From Butyrivibrio sp. (GTDB lineage: Bacteria > Bacillota > Clostridia > Lachnospirales > Lachnospiraceae), in NCBI GenBank assembly GCA_015056495.1, contig SVGC01000036.1, positions 1 through 36,549 of the forward strand: 36,549 nt of DNA, read 5' to 3'. The notes beneath the pieces were generated by a model. The model was given only the letters and a program-made list of their open reading frames with translations. It was not told the DNA's origin and ran no database searches. Below are positions 1 to 8,415 of this stretch, piece by piece. Positions within the stretch are counted from its first letter, which is position 1; every line of letters starts with the position of its first letter. The translations under genes were made by a program, and so were the position numbers.

Positions 1-29
1 CATGTACTAATAGGTCGAGGGCTTGTCCA
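1..29 (+). rRNA. 23S rRNA gene, 3' end (partial)
   Basis: The first bases match the conserved 3' terminus of 23S rRNA (ACTAATAGGTCGAGGGCTTG), which pairs with the 5' end of the molecule. Only the last ~29 nt lie in the window and the exact 3' end is estimated. The next ~100 nt look like an rRNA trailer, and I find no 5S rRNA before the terminator at 131. Confidence 0.9.
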
Positions 30-130
30 CAGAAAGCAAGCAGGAAATGCAGAAGATATTCAGTGTTCGGTTTTGAATGTATAAAAATTAGTTCTAAAGT
101 CTATTAACAACTTATAAACGAAATCTTAAA

Positions 131-157
131 AGATAGCGAAATCGCTGTCTTTTTTTT
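131..157 (+). terminator. rRNA operon intrinsic terminator
   Basis: An 8-bp stem (AGATAGCG at 131-138 with CGCTGTCT at 143-150, one G-U pair) and an AAAT loop are followed by eight T residues. It closes the rrn transcription unit upstream of cheV. Confidence 0.85.
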
Positions 158-184
158 ATTTTCTGTTTTATTTCACTTTTTTTA

Positions 185-193
185 TGATATACT
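185..193 (+). promoter_or_regulatory. Candidate extended -10 promoter for cheV
   Basis: TGATATACT is an extended -10 element (TGn plus TATACT at 188-193) about 80 bp upstream of the cheV start and just after the rrn terminator. No good -35 hexamer is visible at 17 bp, so this is a sequence match only. Confidence 0.45.
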
Positions 194-275
194 AAAAAAG
201 GATATTTAATTTATTAGAATTCGTTAATTATTGATTTTCTAACAATCATTTTTTTATCAACGTGAGGTGATATGA

Positions 276-1184
276 ATGGAATCTAAGATTTTGCTTGAGA
301 ATGGAACAAATGAATTAGAAGTACTTGAGTTTAGAATTGATGACCATTGTTATGGTATCAACGTTGCTAAAATTAAGGAAATTATTACATTTCAGGAGGT
401 AACTCCTGTACCAAATGCTCATCCTAGTATTGAAGGTATTTTCATGCCGAGAGATACTATGATTACTGCGATTGATTTACGTAATTGTCTTCAGAGAGGC
501 GTTTCTGAGGCGGGCGGATTATTCATTATCACTAACTTTAATAAATTAGATATTGCGTTTCACGTAGATAGTGTTGTTGGTATTCACAGAGTATCCTGGG
601 CAGATATAATTAAGCCTAACGCAACTATTTCAAAGGCAGAAGAGAGTATATCTACAGGTATTATCAAGTATGAGGGAAGATTGATAATCATCCTTGATTT
701 TGAAAAAATTGTATCTGATATCAATCCTAATACTGGTCTTAATATGGATCAGTTACAGCAGATTGGACCTAGACCTAGAAATGAAGTTCCGATTGTTCTT
801 GCAGAGGATTCACAGCTTCTTAATAAGCTGATTGTTGATTCTCTTTCAAAAGCCGGATATGATAACGTTAAGCATTTCGAAAATGGTAAGTTAGCTTATG
901 ATTATATTATGGATTGCAAAGCAAAGGGTACACTTCATGAAAATGTTCAGTGTATAATTACTGATATTGAGATGCCTATCATGGATGGACATAGATTAAC
1001 CAAGATGGTTAAGACTGATGATGAGACCAAGGGTATTCCACTTATTATTTTCTCATCACTTGTAAATGAAGAAATGAGAAGAAAAGGTGAGTCTTTAGGA
1101 GCAGACAGACAGCTTTCAAAGCCAGAAATTGGTAATCTTGTTGCAGTTATTGACGAATTAGTAAATAACGCTGCAGCTGGCTAA
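276..1184 (+). CDS. cheV: CheV-type chemotaxis coupling protein (CheW domain plus receiver domain)
   Basis: This 302-aa cytoplasmic protein couples chemoreceptors to CheA and takes part in adaptation. Residues ~14-155 are a CheW-like fold (FRIDDHCYGINVAKIKEII). Residues ~172-298 are a response-regulator receiver with the acidic pair E177-D178, phosphoacceptor D230 in the TDIEMPIMDG loop, the FSS switch Ser and K282. All receiver catalytic residues are present, so phosphorylation should be possible. GAGGTGA at 264-270 sits 5 nt before the ATG. The gene has its own promoter and terminator, so it is probably monocistronic. Its neighbour two genes on is the giant acidic protein. Length and domain order are normal for CheV. 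Confidence 0.93.
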   Translation: MESKILLENGTNELEVLEFRIDDHCYGINVAKIKEIITFQEVTPVPNAHPSIEGIFMPRDTMITAIDLRNCLQRGVSEAGGLFIITNFNKLDIAFHVDSVVGIHRVSWADIIKPNATISKAEESISTGIIKYEGRLIIILDFEKIVSDINPNTGLNMDQLQQIGPRPRNEVPIVLAEDSQLLNKLIVDSLSKAGYDNVKHFENGKLAYDYIMDCKAKGTLHENVQCIITDIEMPIMDGHRLTKMVKTDDETKGIPLIIFSSLVNEEMRRKGESLGADRQLSKPEIGNLVAVIDELVNNAAAG

Positions 1185-1201
1185 ATATTAGTTATATATG
1201 T

Positions 1202-1266
1202 ACTCCCTTTGTTGATTCAGTTATTATTTTTTAATAATGACTGTTACAATAAAGGGAGTGTTTTAA
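1202..1266 (+). terminator. Terminator after cheV
   Basis: ACTCCCTTT (1202-1210) pairs with AAAGGGAGT (1251-1259). An inner stem (AGTTATTA with TAATGACT, one wobble) extends the hairpin, and a T run follows at 1261. It separates cheV from the sirtuin-like gene. Confidence 0.8.
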
Positions 1267-1293
1267 TTTTTATAATAATGGAGTTTTGACAAC

Positions 1294-2094
1294 ATGGGTG
1301 TGAGTTTGAAGTATTTGGTTGAAGAAAGTGATTTAGTACTAGTTGGTATTGGAGAAGAGTGGGGGTTTAAGCTCGAGTATTTAAATGATCCGTTTGTGGT
1401 AAAAGAAATACAGGACAATAAAGAGACTGCATCTTGGTTATTACCGTATATAGAATATTACTATTTAAATAAAATAAATACGGATAACCGTTCAGAAAAT
1501 TACAAAAAGTTACGAAATATAATTGGAGAGAAAGAACATTTTTTGATTTCTACAGTTCATGACTCATTGGCTATTGATGCTGGATTTAGTGTTGATAGAG
1601 CTGTTTTCCCTTGTGGTAATTTTGATTACTTACAGGGAATTCACAATGATACAGGACGATTATATAAGATTGAAGACATTCCTAATTTCGATTCATTAAT
1701 GGATCAAATTGAAAAGCTTTTTGCACATGAGATAAGTATTAAAGATATTGTTCCAATCTATTTAAATGATGAACAAATTATTTTTAATCAGAAAAACATA
1801 GAGATAAAGGGAGAAATATATAACGAACAGGCTTATTTGGAAAACTGGCAGAAATATATGGACTGGCTAATGACAACAATGAACCGTAGATTGTTGATCT
1901 TAGAGCTTGGCGTTGGTATGAATTATCCAACAGTTATACGATTCCCTTTTGAAAAATTGACTTATGTTAATAACAGGGCGCGAATGATTCGAGTCCATAA
2001 CAAATTATATCAATTGACAAAAGAAATCAGTGAGAAGTCTCAAGGGGTTCAGATGAACTCAATTGATTTCATTATGCAGGAGAGCGATGGCTGA
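1294..2094 (+). CDS. Divergent sirtuin (SIR2)-like protein
   Basis: This 266-aa soluble protein has no signal peptide or membrane segment. It has the landmarks of the bacterial SIR2-like family in the right order: a glycine turn near the N-terminus (VLVGIGEEWG, ~15-24), STVHDSLAIDAGF at 86-98 (compare TTNxDxxFxxAGF in sirtuins), CGNFDYLQ at 107-114 where sirtuins have the GD-Y-F-Q stretch, and a C-terminal LELGVGMNYPTVIRFPF (~203-219) matching the NAD-binding LELGVGxNTPxxIRxPF motif. The N-terminal GAG-S motif is degenerate and the usual catalytic His context is unclear; H117 is the nearest candidate. It may be an NAD-binding protein with altered or lost deacylase activity. GGAG at 1280-1283 precedes the ATG. 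Its stop overlaps the next start (ATGGCTGA, 2087-2094), which suggests translational coupling to the giant acidic protein. Fold confidence is moderate; function is unknown. Confidence 0.6.
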   Translation: MGVSLKYLVEESDLVLVGIGEEWGFKLEYLNDPFVVKEIQDNKETASWLLPYIEYYYLNKINTDNRSENYKKLRNIIGEKEHFLISTVHDSLAIDAGFSVDRAVFPCGNFDYLQGIHNDTGRLYKIEDIPNFDSLMDQIEKLFAHEISIKDIVPIYLNDEQIIFNQKNIEIKGEIYNEQAYLENWQKYMDWLMTTMNRRLLILELGVGMNYPTVIRFPFEKLTYVNNRARMIRVHNKLYQLTKEISEKSQGVQMNSIDFIMQESDG

Positions 2095-5000
2095 TAAATC
2101 AAACAGTGAGGAGTACCTCGATAGTTTACTAAGGTCAGTGACAGAACAGCATAATAAGGACGTCAAGTCTGGTATCGAAAAGATATCTTCAGCTACTGGT
2201 GATGATGAACTAGATAGCTTTATTGATAGTGCGCAAGGAAATGATGACTTGGCGGAGATAGGAAAGCTTTTGACCAATGTAACTCAACATACTATGGTTG
2301 ATGAGTCACTCCAAAAAATGCTTGATGATATTGAATCGCCACCTAAGGTTGAAACACCAAAATTTGTGGTCGGAGAAGATCCTACCAAGATTGATACACG
2401 TGATAAAGAAGAAATCGCACTTGATGAAGCAATAAAGAGTGCAGAGCAGTCTAATAAAATACTACTATCTGAGGAATCTCCTCTTGAAGAGACATCAGCA
2501 CAGGCAGTTCAGGAAAATGAACAGCCTGTTTCTGATGATGTTTCAATTAATTCAGAGAATATTGAACTTAATAAAGTAGTTAATACAAATAACCCGGAAG
2601 CTACAGCAGAGCAAGCCATTACAGAAGAAATCCCTGTAATGGAAGAAGCTCCGATTGAAGAACCAGTGCTTGAAGAAACCGTAGTTGAAGAGCCAGCGGT
2701 AGAAGCTCCTATAGAAGAAGCACCAATCGAAGAACCAGCGATAGAGACGCCCGTAGAAGAAGTTCCAAGTGATGCTAAGGAAATGGAGGATCTGCTTGGT
2801 AGTCTTAACGTGGAAGAAAATATAAACGTTGAGCAGGAAGCCCCAGCCGAGGAAACTATTACAGAAGAAATCCCTGTAGAGGAAGAAGCTTCGATTGAAG
2901 AACCAGTGCTTGAAGAAACCGCAGTTGAAGAGCCAGCGGTAGAAGCTCCTATAGAAGAAGCACCAATTGAAGAACCTGTATTAGAAGAGGCACCAATCGA
3001 AGAAGCTCCAGTTGAAGAGCCAGCGAGAGAAATGCCTAAAGAAGAAGTTCCAAGTGATGCTCAGGAAATGGAGGATCTGCTTGGAAGTCTTAACGTGGAA
3101 GAAAATATAAACGTTGAGCAGGAAGCTCCAGCCGAGGAAGCAATTACAGATGAAATACCAGCAGTGGAAGAAAATTCGATTGAAGAACCTGTATTAGAAG
3201 AGACACCAATCGAAGAAGCAGCAATTGATGAGCCACAAGTAGAGGCACCAATCGAAGAACCAGTGCTTGAAGAAACCGTAGTTGAAGAGCCAGCGATAGA
3301 GGCGCCTGTAGAAGAAGTTCCAAGTGAAACTCAGGAAATAGAGGATCTGCTTGGAAGTCTTAACGTGGAAGAAAATATAAACGTTGAGCAGGAAGCTCCA
3401 GCCGAGGAAGCCAGTACAGAAGAAATACCTGAAGTGGAAGAAAATTCGATTGAAGAACCTGCATTAGAAGAGGTACCAATCGAAGAACCAGCAATAGAAG
3501 AAACTCCGATTGAAGAACCAGTGCTTGAAGAAGCCGTAGTTGAAGAGCCAGCGGTAGAAGCTCCTATAGAAGAAGCATCAATTGAAGAACCGGTGCTTGA
3601 AGAAGTAGTAGCTGAAGAGCCAAAAGTAGAGGCGCCTGTAGAAGAAATTCCAAGTGAAAATCCGGAGATGGAGGATCTGCTTGGAAGTCTTAACGTGGAA
3701 GAAAATATAAACGTTGAACCAGAAGTCCCAGCCGAGGAAGCAATTACAGAAGAAATCCCAGCAGTGGAAGAAAATTCGATTGAAGAACCTGTATTAGAAG
3801 AGGCACCAATCGAAGAAGCTCCAGTTGAAGAACCAGTGTTTGAAGAAGCCGTAGTTGAAGAGCCAGCGGTAGAAGCTCCTATAGAAGAAGCACCAATTGA
3901 AGAACCGGTGCTTGAAGAAGTAGTAGCTGAAGAGCCAAAAGTAGAGGCACCTATAGAAGATGTTCCAAGTGAAACTCAGGAAATGGAGGATCTGCTTGGA
4001 AGCCTTAACGTGGAAGATAATATAAACGTTGAGCAGGCGGCTCCAACCGAGGAAGCAATTACAGAAGAAATACCAGCAGTGGAAGGAATTTCGATTGAAG
4101 AACCTGCATTAGAAGAGGTACCAATCGAAGAACCGGTATCAGAAGATACACCAATCGAAGAACCAGCAATAGAAGAAGCTCCAGTTGAGGAAGCAGTAGT
4201 TGAAGAACCAGCGATAGAGGCGCCCGTAGAAGAAGTTCCAAGTGATGCTCAGGAAATGGAGGATCTGCTTGGTAGCCTTAACGTGGAAGAAAATATAAAC
4301 GTTGAGCAGGAAGCTCCAGCCGAGGAAGCCAGTACAGAAGAAATACCTGAAGTGGAAGAAAATTCGATTGAAGAACCTGCATTAGAAGAGGTACCAATCG
4401 AAGAACCAGCAATAGAAGAAACTCCGATTGAAGAACCTGTATTAGAAGAGGCACCAATCGAAGAGCCAGCGGTAGAAGCTCCTATAGAAGAAGCATCAAT
4501 CGAAGAACCGGTGCTTGAAGAAGCAGTAGTTGAAGAGCCAGAGGTAGAGGCGCCTGTAGAAGGAATTCCAAGTGAAACTCAGGAAATAGAGGATCTGCTT
4601 GGAAGTCTTAACGTGGAAGAAAATATAAACGTTGAACCAGAAGCCCCAACCGAAGATGCTATTACAGAAGAAATACCTGCAGCGGATGATATTGCAATTG
4701 AAGAAACTCCGATTGAAGAATCTGTATTAGAAGAGGCACCAATCGAAGAAGCTCCAGTTGAAGAACCAGTGCTTGAAGAGCCAGCGATAGAGGCGCCTGT
4801 AGAAGAAGTTCCAAGTGAAACTCAGGAAATAGAGGATCTGCTTGGAAGCCTTAATGAGGAAGAAAATATAAATGTTGAGCAGGAAGCCCCAGCCGAGGAA
4901 GCAATTACAGAAGAAATCCCAGCAGTGGAGGAAAATTCGATTGAAGAACCTGTATTAGAAGAGGCACCAATCGAAGAACCAGCAATAGAAGAAGCCGTAG

Positions 5001-8000
5001 TTGAAGAGCCAGCGATAGAGGCACCTGTAGAAGAAATTCCAAGTGAAAATCCGAAGATGGAGGATCCGCTTGGAAGCCTTAACGTGGAAGAAAATTTAAA
5101 CGTTGAACCAAAAGCCCCAGTCGAGGAAGCAATTACAGAAGAAATCCCAGTAGCAGAAGAAGCACCAATCGAAGAACCAGTTATAGAAGAGGCAGTAGCA
5201 GAAGAGCCGATAATGGAAGAGGCATCGATTGAGGAGCCAGCTACAGAAGAGATATCAGAGGATATCCCATTAGCAGAAGAAGCATCAATCGAAGAACCAG
5301 TTATAGAAGAAGCAGTAACAGAAGAGCCAGCATTGGAAGAGCCTGCGCTAGAAGAAGTGTTAGCTGAAGAGCCAGCATTGGAAGAACAAGCGCTTGAAGA
5401 GGCAGTAGTCGAAGAGCCTATAATTGAAGAAGTAGCGATTGAGGAGCCAGCTGCAGAAGAGATATCAGAGGAAATCCCAGTAGCAGAAGAAGCACCAATC
5501 GAAGAACCAGTTATAGAAGAAGCAGTAACAGAAGAGCCAGCATTGGAAGAAGTAGCGATTGAGGAGCCAGCTGCAGAAGAGATATCAGAGGAAATCCCAG
5601 TAGCAGAAGAGGCACCAATCGAAGAACCTGTTATAGAAGAGGCAGTAGTCGAAGAGCCAGCATTGGAAGAGCCTGCGCTAGAAGAAGCGTTAGCTGAAGA
5701 ACCAGCATTGGAAGAACAAGCGCTTGAAGAGCCAGTAGTCGAAGAGCCGATAATGGAAGAAGCAGCGATTGAGGAGCCACCTACAGAAGAGATACCAGAA
5801 GATATTCCAGTAGCAGAAGAGGCACCAATCGAAGAACCTGTTATAGAAGAGGCAGTAGCAGAAGAACCAGCATTGGAAGAGCCAGTGCTCGAAGAAGCCG
5901 TAGCAGAAGAACCGGTAATTCAGGATTCTGTGGAAGATATGCCTGTTGAAGAGATTTCTCCTGAGGATGCAGTTGAAGAAATTGTGCCTGAAGGGGAACC
6001 GCTTATTGAGGAACCGGTTCAAGAGCCGATTACATTAGAGGGTGATGATGATATTCCGGATATGGCTATGGAAGTCCGTGAGCCGGAAGAGAGCGAAATA
6101 AGTGTTGACGAGAGTATTTTAAATGAGGCTGCACCAGAACCATTGGTAGTGGATGATGGAGATGCTCTTGAAGAGATGGCGCCTGAAGTTCCTGTATTTG
6201 AGGAAGAATCACCAGCAGATTATGCGGCTGGTGTTAGCAATGATGACGGCTTTGGAGAAGCCCTGGCAGGGCTTGATGATGACGGAAGTCTTGTTAATAC
6301 TGACGGTGACGAGTCCAAGCAGGAGATTCTTACAGATCTGTTAGATAACATGACGGACGCTGCAGATAATGCAGGCAAAGAAAAAAATGATAGTTCAGAT
6401 GATATTTCATTGGAAGATCTGGATGCTTTGACAGAATCTCAGGCGGAAGCTTTGGCAGATTTGGATTCAGATAATGTAGCTGGTGCAGATTTATCATTAG
6501 ATGATATACAGAATGCAATGGAGTCATTAGGAATAACTGAGGATGGTCCAATAACTGATACATCAATGGATGATGCTCCATCTAATGATACAGGATCCGA
6601 AGATGATAATCTTGATCTTTCTGAACTGGAAAAAGAATTAGCAAATACAGGCATTTCAATTGATGATTCTGAATTAGAAGGAGATGAAGGTTCAGGAGAT
6701 TCAGAAATTAGCCTAGATGAAGCTATAACGGAAGGCGAACCATCAGAGCTCAATCTGGATGAATCCATAACGGAAGACGAGCCATTAGAGCTCAATCTGG
6801 AGGAAGCAATAACAGAAGGCGAGCCATCAGAGCTCAATCTGGATGAAGCTATAACGGAAGGCGAGCCATCAGAGCTCAATCTGGAAGAAGCCATAACGGA
6901 AGGCGAGCCATCAGAGCTCAATCTGGATGAAGCTATAACGGAAGGCGAGCCATCAGAGCTTAATCTTGATGAAGCCATCACAGAGGGCGAACCAGAAGAG
7001 ATCAGTCTGGATGAAGCACCAATGGATGAAATCAGTTTAGATGGTGATTCAGAAGGAATCAGTCTTGATGATATGGGCATTGGTGATGAAGGTGCTCCTT
7101 CGGGTGATATGCCTGATCTGGATGCTATTATGAATTCACTGGCGACTGATGATGTAAGTAGCCTTGAAGAGGCTAACAATGATGAAGACGACAGTGATAT
7201 GAATGAAGATATTTTAAGCGCCCTTACAAGTGAAGGTGACGAAGAAAGACCTGGAAGTGAAGCAGAGCCTGAAGAAATAAGCATTGATGATTCTGGAGAA
7301 GCAGAACCTGCTATTGATGATGAAGACCTGGCAATTTCTGATGAGATTTCGCTTGATGAAGGCGGTGATAATTCAGAAGAGGGAGATCTTGATTCGGGCC
7401 TGGAAGATCTTGGTGAGGGTAGCGAAGATGATCTTGATATTCCGGCTTTGGAAGATATAGCACTTGAAGAGGATGGTTTAGAAGAGGAAGAAGAGGAACC
7501 AAAGCCTAAAAAGAAGAAAGGCAAGAAAAAGAAAGATGCCGAAGATGAAGATACTGACGGCGAACCAAAAAAGAAGAATCCGATCTTAGCCTTTTTTGCC
7601 AACCTGATCAATGTACTGACCAAGGAAGATGAGGAACTTGAAAAATCAGATGCTGACGAGCTGGCCAGCTTAACTGATGATAATCAGCAGGTACTGGATG
7701 AGCTTGCAGCAGAAGGCGGCAAAAAGAAGAAAGAAAAGAAGAAAAAGGAAAAGAAAGAGAAGCCGAAGAAAGAGAAGAAGGAAAAGAAGCCAAAGGAGCC
7801 TAAGCCAAAGAAGGAGAAGAAGCCTAAAGAGCCTAAGGATCCGGGCGTACCTGAAAAGGCCATAGCGCCAAAGAAGGTTGCTGTTTCCGGAATCTTCGCA
7901 GTCAGCCTTGGAATTCTTTTCGCACTGCCGGCAATTATAATGCCAGAAAAAATAGCTATTACAAGGGCTGAGACAGCATATTATCTCAAAGATTACCCGA

Positions 8001-8359
8001 CAAGCTATAAATTGTTATATGGCAAAAACTTAACAGAAGAGCAGTCACTTATTTACAATCAGTCCAGAGTTATAACCTGGGCAAACCATTACTTGAACAG
8101 CTACTATAATTACAAGGATATGCATATGGAAGAAGAGGCACTGGATTCATTGCTTAAAGCCATAGCACAGTATGGTACTATTACAGCTGATGCAGAGCAA
8201 TTCCTTGTTGAAAATGAAGTCAATTCCGTGTACGATAGTATCGAATCGTTGCTAGAAACAGAGTATGGTCTTAGTGTAGAAGATGCGGAAGCGATAAATA
8301 GTATAGAGAGCAAGTACGATTATACTGTTAAAGTAATGCAGATTGTAGGGTCTCTGTAG
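2087..8359 (+). CDS. Giant acidic repeat protein with one C-terminal membrane anchor (function unknown)
   Basis: This 2,090-aa protein is not one I recognise as a named family. The start is ATG 2087 with AGGAGA at 2078-2083; an in-frame TTG at 2063 lacks a ribosome site. Residues ~1-230 are acidic, with helix-like motifs such as YLDSLLRSV. Residues ~230-1290 are Glu/Pro/Val/Ala/Ile repeats (EEP, EEAPIEEP) carrying nine EDLLGSLN-type motifs. Residues ~1290-1540 are Asp/Glu-rich. Residues ~1540-1645 are 14-residue ELNLDEAITEGEP repeats. Lys-rich tracts (~1804-1820, ~1878-1920) flank a hydrophobic NPILAFFANLINVL. One membrane helix spans ~1931-1953. A ~137-residue Tyr-rich, mostly helical domain ends the protein. 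Positive charge before the helix predicts the acidic part inside the cell and the C-terminal domain outside. There is no signal peptide. It overlaps the sirtuin-like stop by 8 nt, and hisH follows after 56 bp without a clear terminator. A scaffold or docking role is inference. Confidence 0.9.
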   Translation: MADKSNSEEYLDSLLRSVTEQHNKDVKSGIEKISSATGDDELDSFIDSAQGNDDLAEIGKLLTNVTQHTMVDESLQKMLDDIESPPKVETPKFVVGEDPTKIDTRDKEEIALDEAIKSAEQSNKILLSEESPLEETSAQAVQENEQPVSDDVSINSENIELNKVVNTNNPEATAEQAITEEIPVMEEAPIEEPVLEETVVEEPAVEAPIEEAPIEEPAIETPVEEVPSDAKEMEDLLGSLNVEENINVEQEAPAEETITEEIPVEEEASIEEPVLEETAVEEPAVEAPIEEAPIEEPVLEEAPIEEAPVEEPAREMPKEEVPSDAQEMEDLLGSLNVEENINVEQEAPAEEAITDEIPAVEENSIEEPVLEETPIEEAAIDEPQVEAPIEEPVLEETVVEEPAIEAPVEEVPSETQEIEDLLGSLNVEENINVEQEAPAEEASTEEIPEVEENSIEEPALEEVPIEEPAIEETPIEEPVLEEAVVEEPAVEAPIEEASIEEPVLEEVVAEEPKVEAPVEEIPSENPEMEDLLGSLNVEENINVEPEVPAEEAITEEIPAVEENSIEEPVLEEAPIEEAPVEEPVFEEAVVEEPAVEAPIEEAPIEEPVLEEVVAEEPKVEAPIEDVPSETQEMEDLLGSLNVEDNINVEQAAPTEEAITEEIPAVEGISIEEPALEEVPIEEPVSEDTPIEEPAIEEAPVEEAVVEEPAIEAPVEEVPSDAQEMEDLLGSLNVEENINVEQEAPAEEASTEEIPEVEENSIEEPALEEVPIEEPAIEETPIEEPVLEEAPIEEPAVEAPIEEASIEEPVLEEAVVEEPEVEAPVEGIPSETQEIEDLLGSLNVEENINVEPEAPTEDAITEEIPAADDIAIEETPIEESVLEEAPIEEAPVEEPVLEEPAIEAPVEEVPSETQEIEDLLGSLNEEENINVEQEAPAEEAITEEIPAVEENSIEEPVLEEAPIEEPAIEEAVVEEPAIEAPVEEIPSENPKMEDPLGSLNVEENLNVEPKAPVEEAITEEIPVAEEAPIEEPVIEEAVAEEPIMEEASIEEPATEEISEDIPLAEEASIEEPVIEEAVTEEPALEEPALEEVLAEEPALEEQALEEAVVEEPIIEEVAIEEPAAEEISEEIPVAEEAPIEEPVIEEAVTEEPALEEVAIEEPAAEEISEEIPVAEEAPIEEPVIEEAVVEEPALEEPALEEALAEEPALEEQALEEPVVEEPIMEEAAIEEPPTEEIPEDIPVAEEAPIEEPVIEEAVAEEPALEEPVLEEAVAEEPVIQDSVEDMPVEEISPEDAVEEIVPEGEPLIEEPVQEPITLEGDDDIPDMAMEVREPEESEISVDESILNEAAPEPLVVDDGDALEEMAPEVPVFEEESPADYAAGVSNDDGFGEALAGLDDDGSLVNTDGDESKQEILTDLLDNMTDAADNAGKEKNDSSDDISLEDLDALTESQAEALADLDSDNVAGADLSLDDIQNAMESLGITEDGPITDTSMDDAPSNDTGSEDDNLDLSELEKELANTGISIDDSELEGDEGSGDSEISLDEAITEGEPSELNLDESITEDEPLELNLEEAITEGEPSELNLDEAITEGEPSELNLEEAITEGEPSELNLDEAITEGEPSELNLDEAITEGEPEEISLDEAPMDEISLDGDSEGISLDDMGIGDEGAPSGDMPDLDAIMNSLATDDVSSLEEANNDEDDSDMNEDILSALTSEGDEERPGSEAEPEEISIDDSGEAEPAIDDEDLAISDEISLDEGGDNSEEGDLDSGLEDLGEGSEDDLDIPALEDIALEEDGLEEEEEEPKPKKKKGKKKKDAEDEDTDGEPKKKNPILAFFANLINVLTKEDEELEKSDADELASLTDDNQQVLDELAAEGGKKKKEKKKKEKKEKPKKEKKEKKPKEPKPKKEKKPKEPKDPGVPEKAIAPKKVAVSGIFAVSLGILFALPAIIMPEKIAITRAETAYYLKDYPTSYKLLYGKNLTEEQSLIYNQSRVITWANHYLNSYYNYKDMHMEEEALDSLLKAIAQYGTITADAEQFLVENEVNSVYDSIESLLETEYGLSVEDAEAINSIESKYDYTVKVMQIVGSL
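2786..5110 (+). repeat. Nine-copy long coding repeat in the giant acidic gene
   Basis: The codons for EDLLGSLN (GAGGATCTGCTTGG) start at 2786, 3071, 3341, 3671, 3986, 4259, 4589, 4832 and 5060. Spacings are 285, 270, 330, 315, 273, 330, 243 and 228 bp, all multiples of three. Each copy continues into VEENINVEQEAPAEEAITEEIP with small changes. Between copies lie variable numbers of EEP units. Copy 9 is the most diverged (EDPLGSLN). The high DNA identity between copies points to recent duplication or gene conversion. Confidence 0.95.
6704..7020 (+). repeat. 42-bp tandem coding repeat (ELNLDEAITEGEP)
   Basis: Seven consecutive 14-residue units of the form S-E-L-N-L-(D/E)-E-A-I-T-E-G-E-P, plus a partial eighth (EEISLDEAP), are encoded by near-identical 42-bp DNA units. 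It is a separate repeat family from the upstream EEP array in the same gene. Confidence 0.92.
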
Positions 8360-8415
8360 AGAAGGCAAAAGCCTTACCAGCATCGATATCATAATAGAAA
8401 GTGGTATTTGATCTA

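Noticed and set aside
30..130. Possible 5S rRNA gene after 23S
   Set aside because: The segment is too short before the terminator and lacks conserved 5S sequence.
2640..5940. CRISPR-like repeat array
   Set aside because: Repeats are in-frame coding units of variable spacing within one long gene; there are no unique spacers and no cas genes.
6439..7623. 394-codon Ser-rich open frame on the minus strand
   Set aside because: It is the complement of the Asp/Glu-rich codons of the giant gene (GAT/GAA/GAG read as Ser/Phe/Leu codons), with no ribosome site. Codon bias alone keeps it open.
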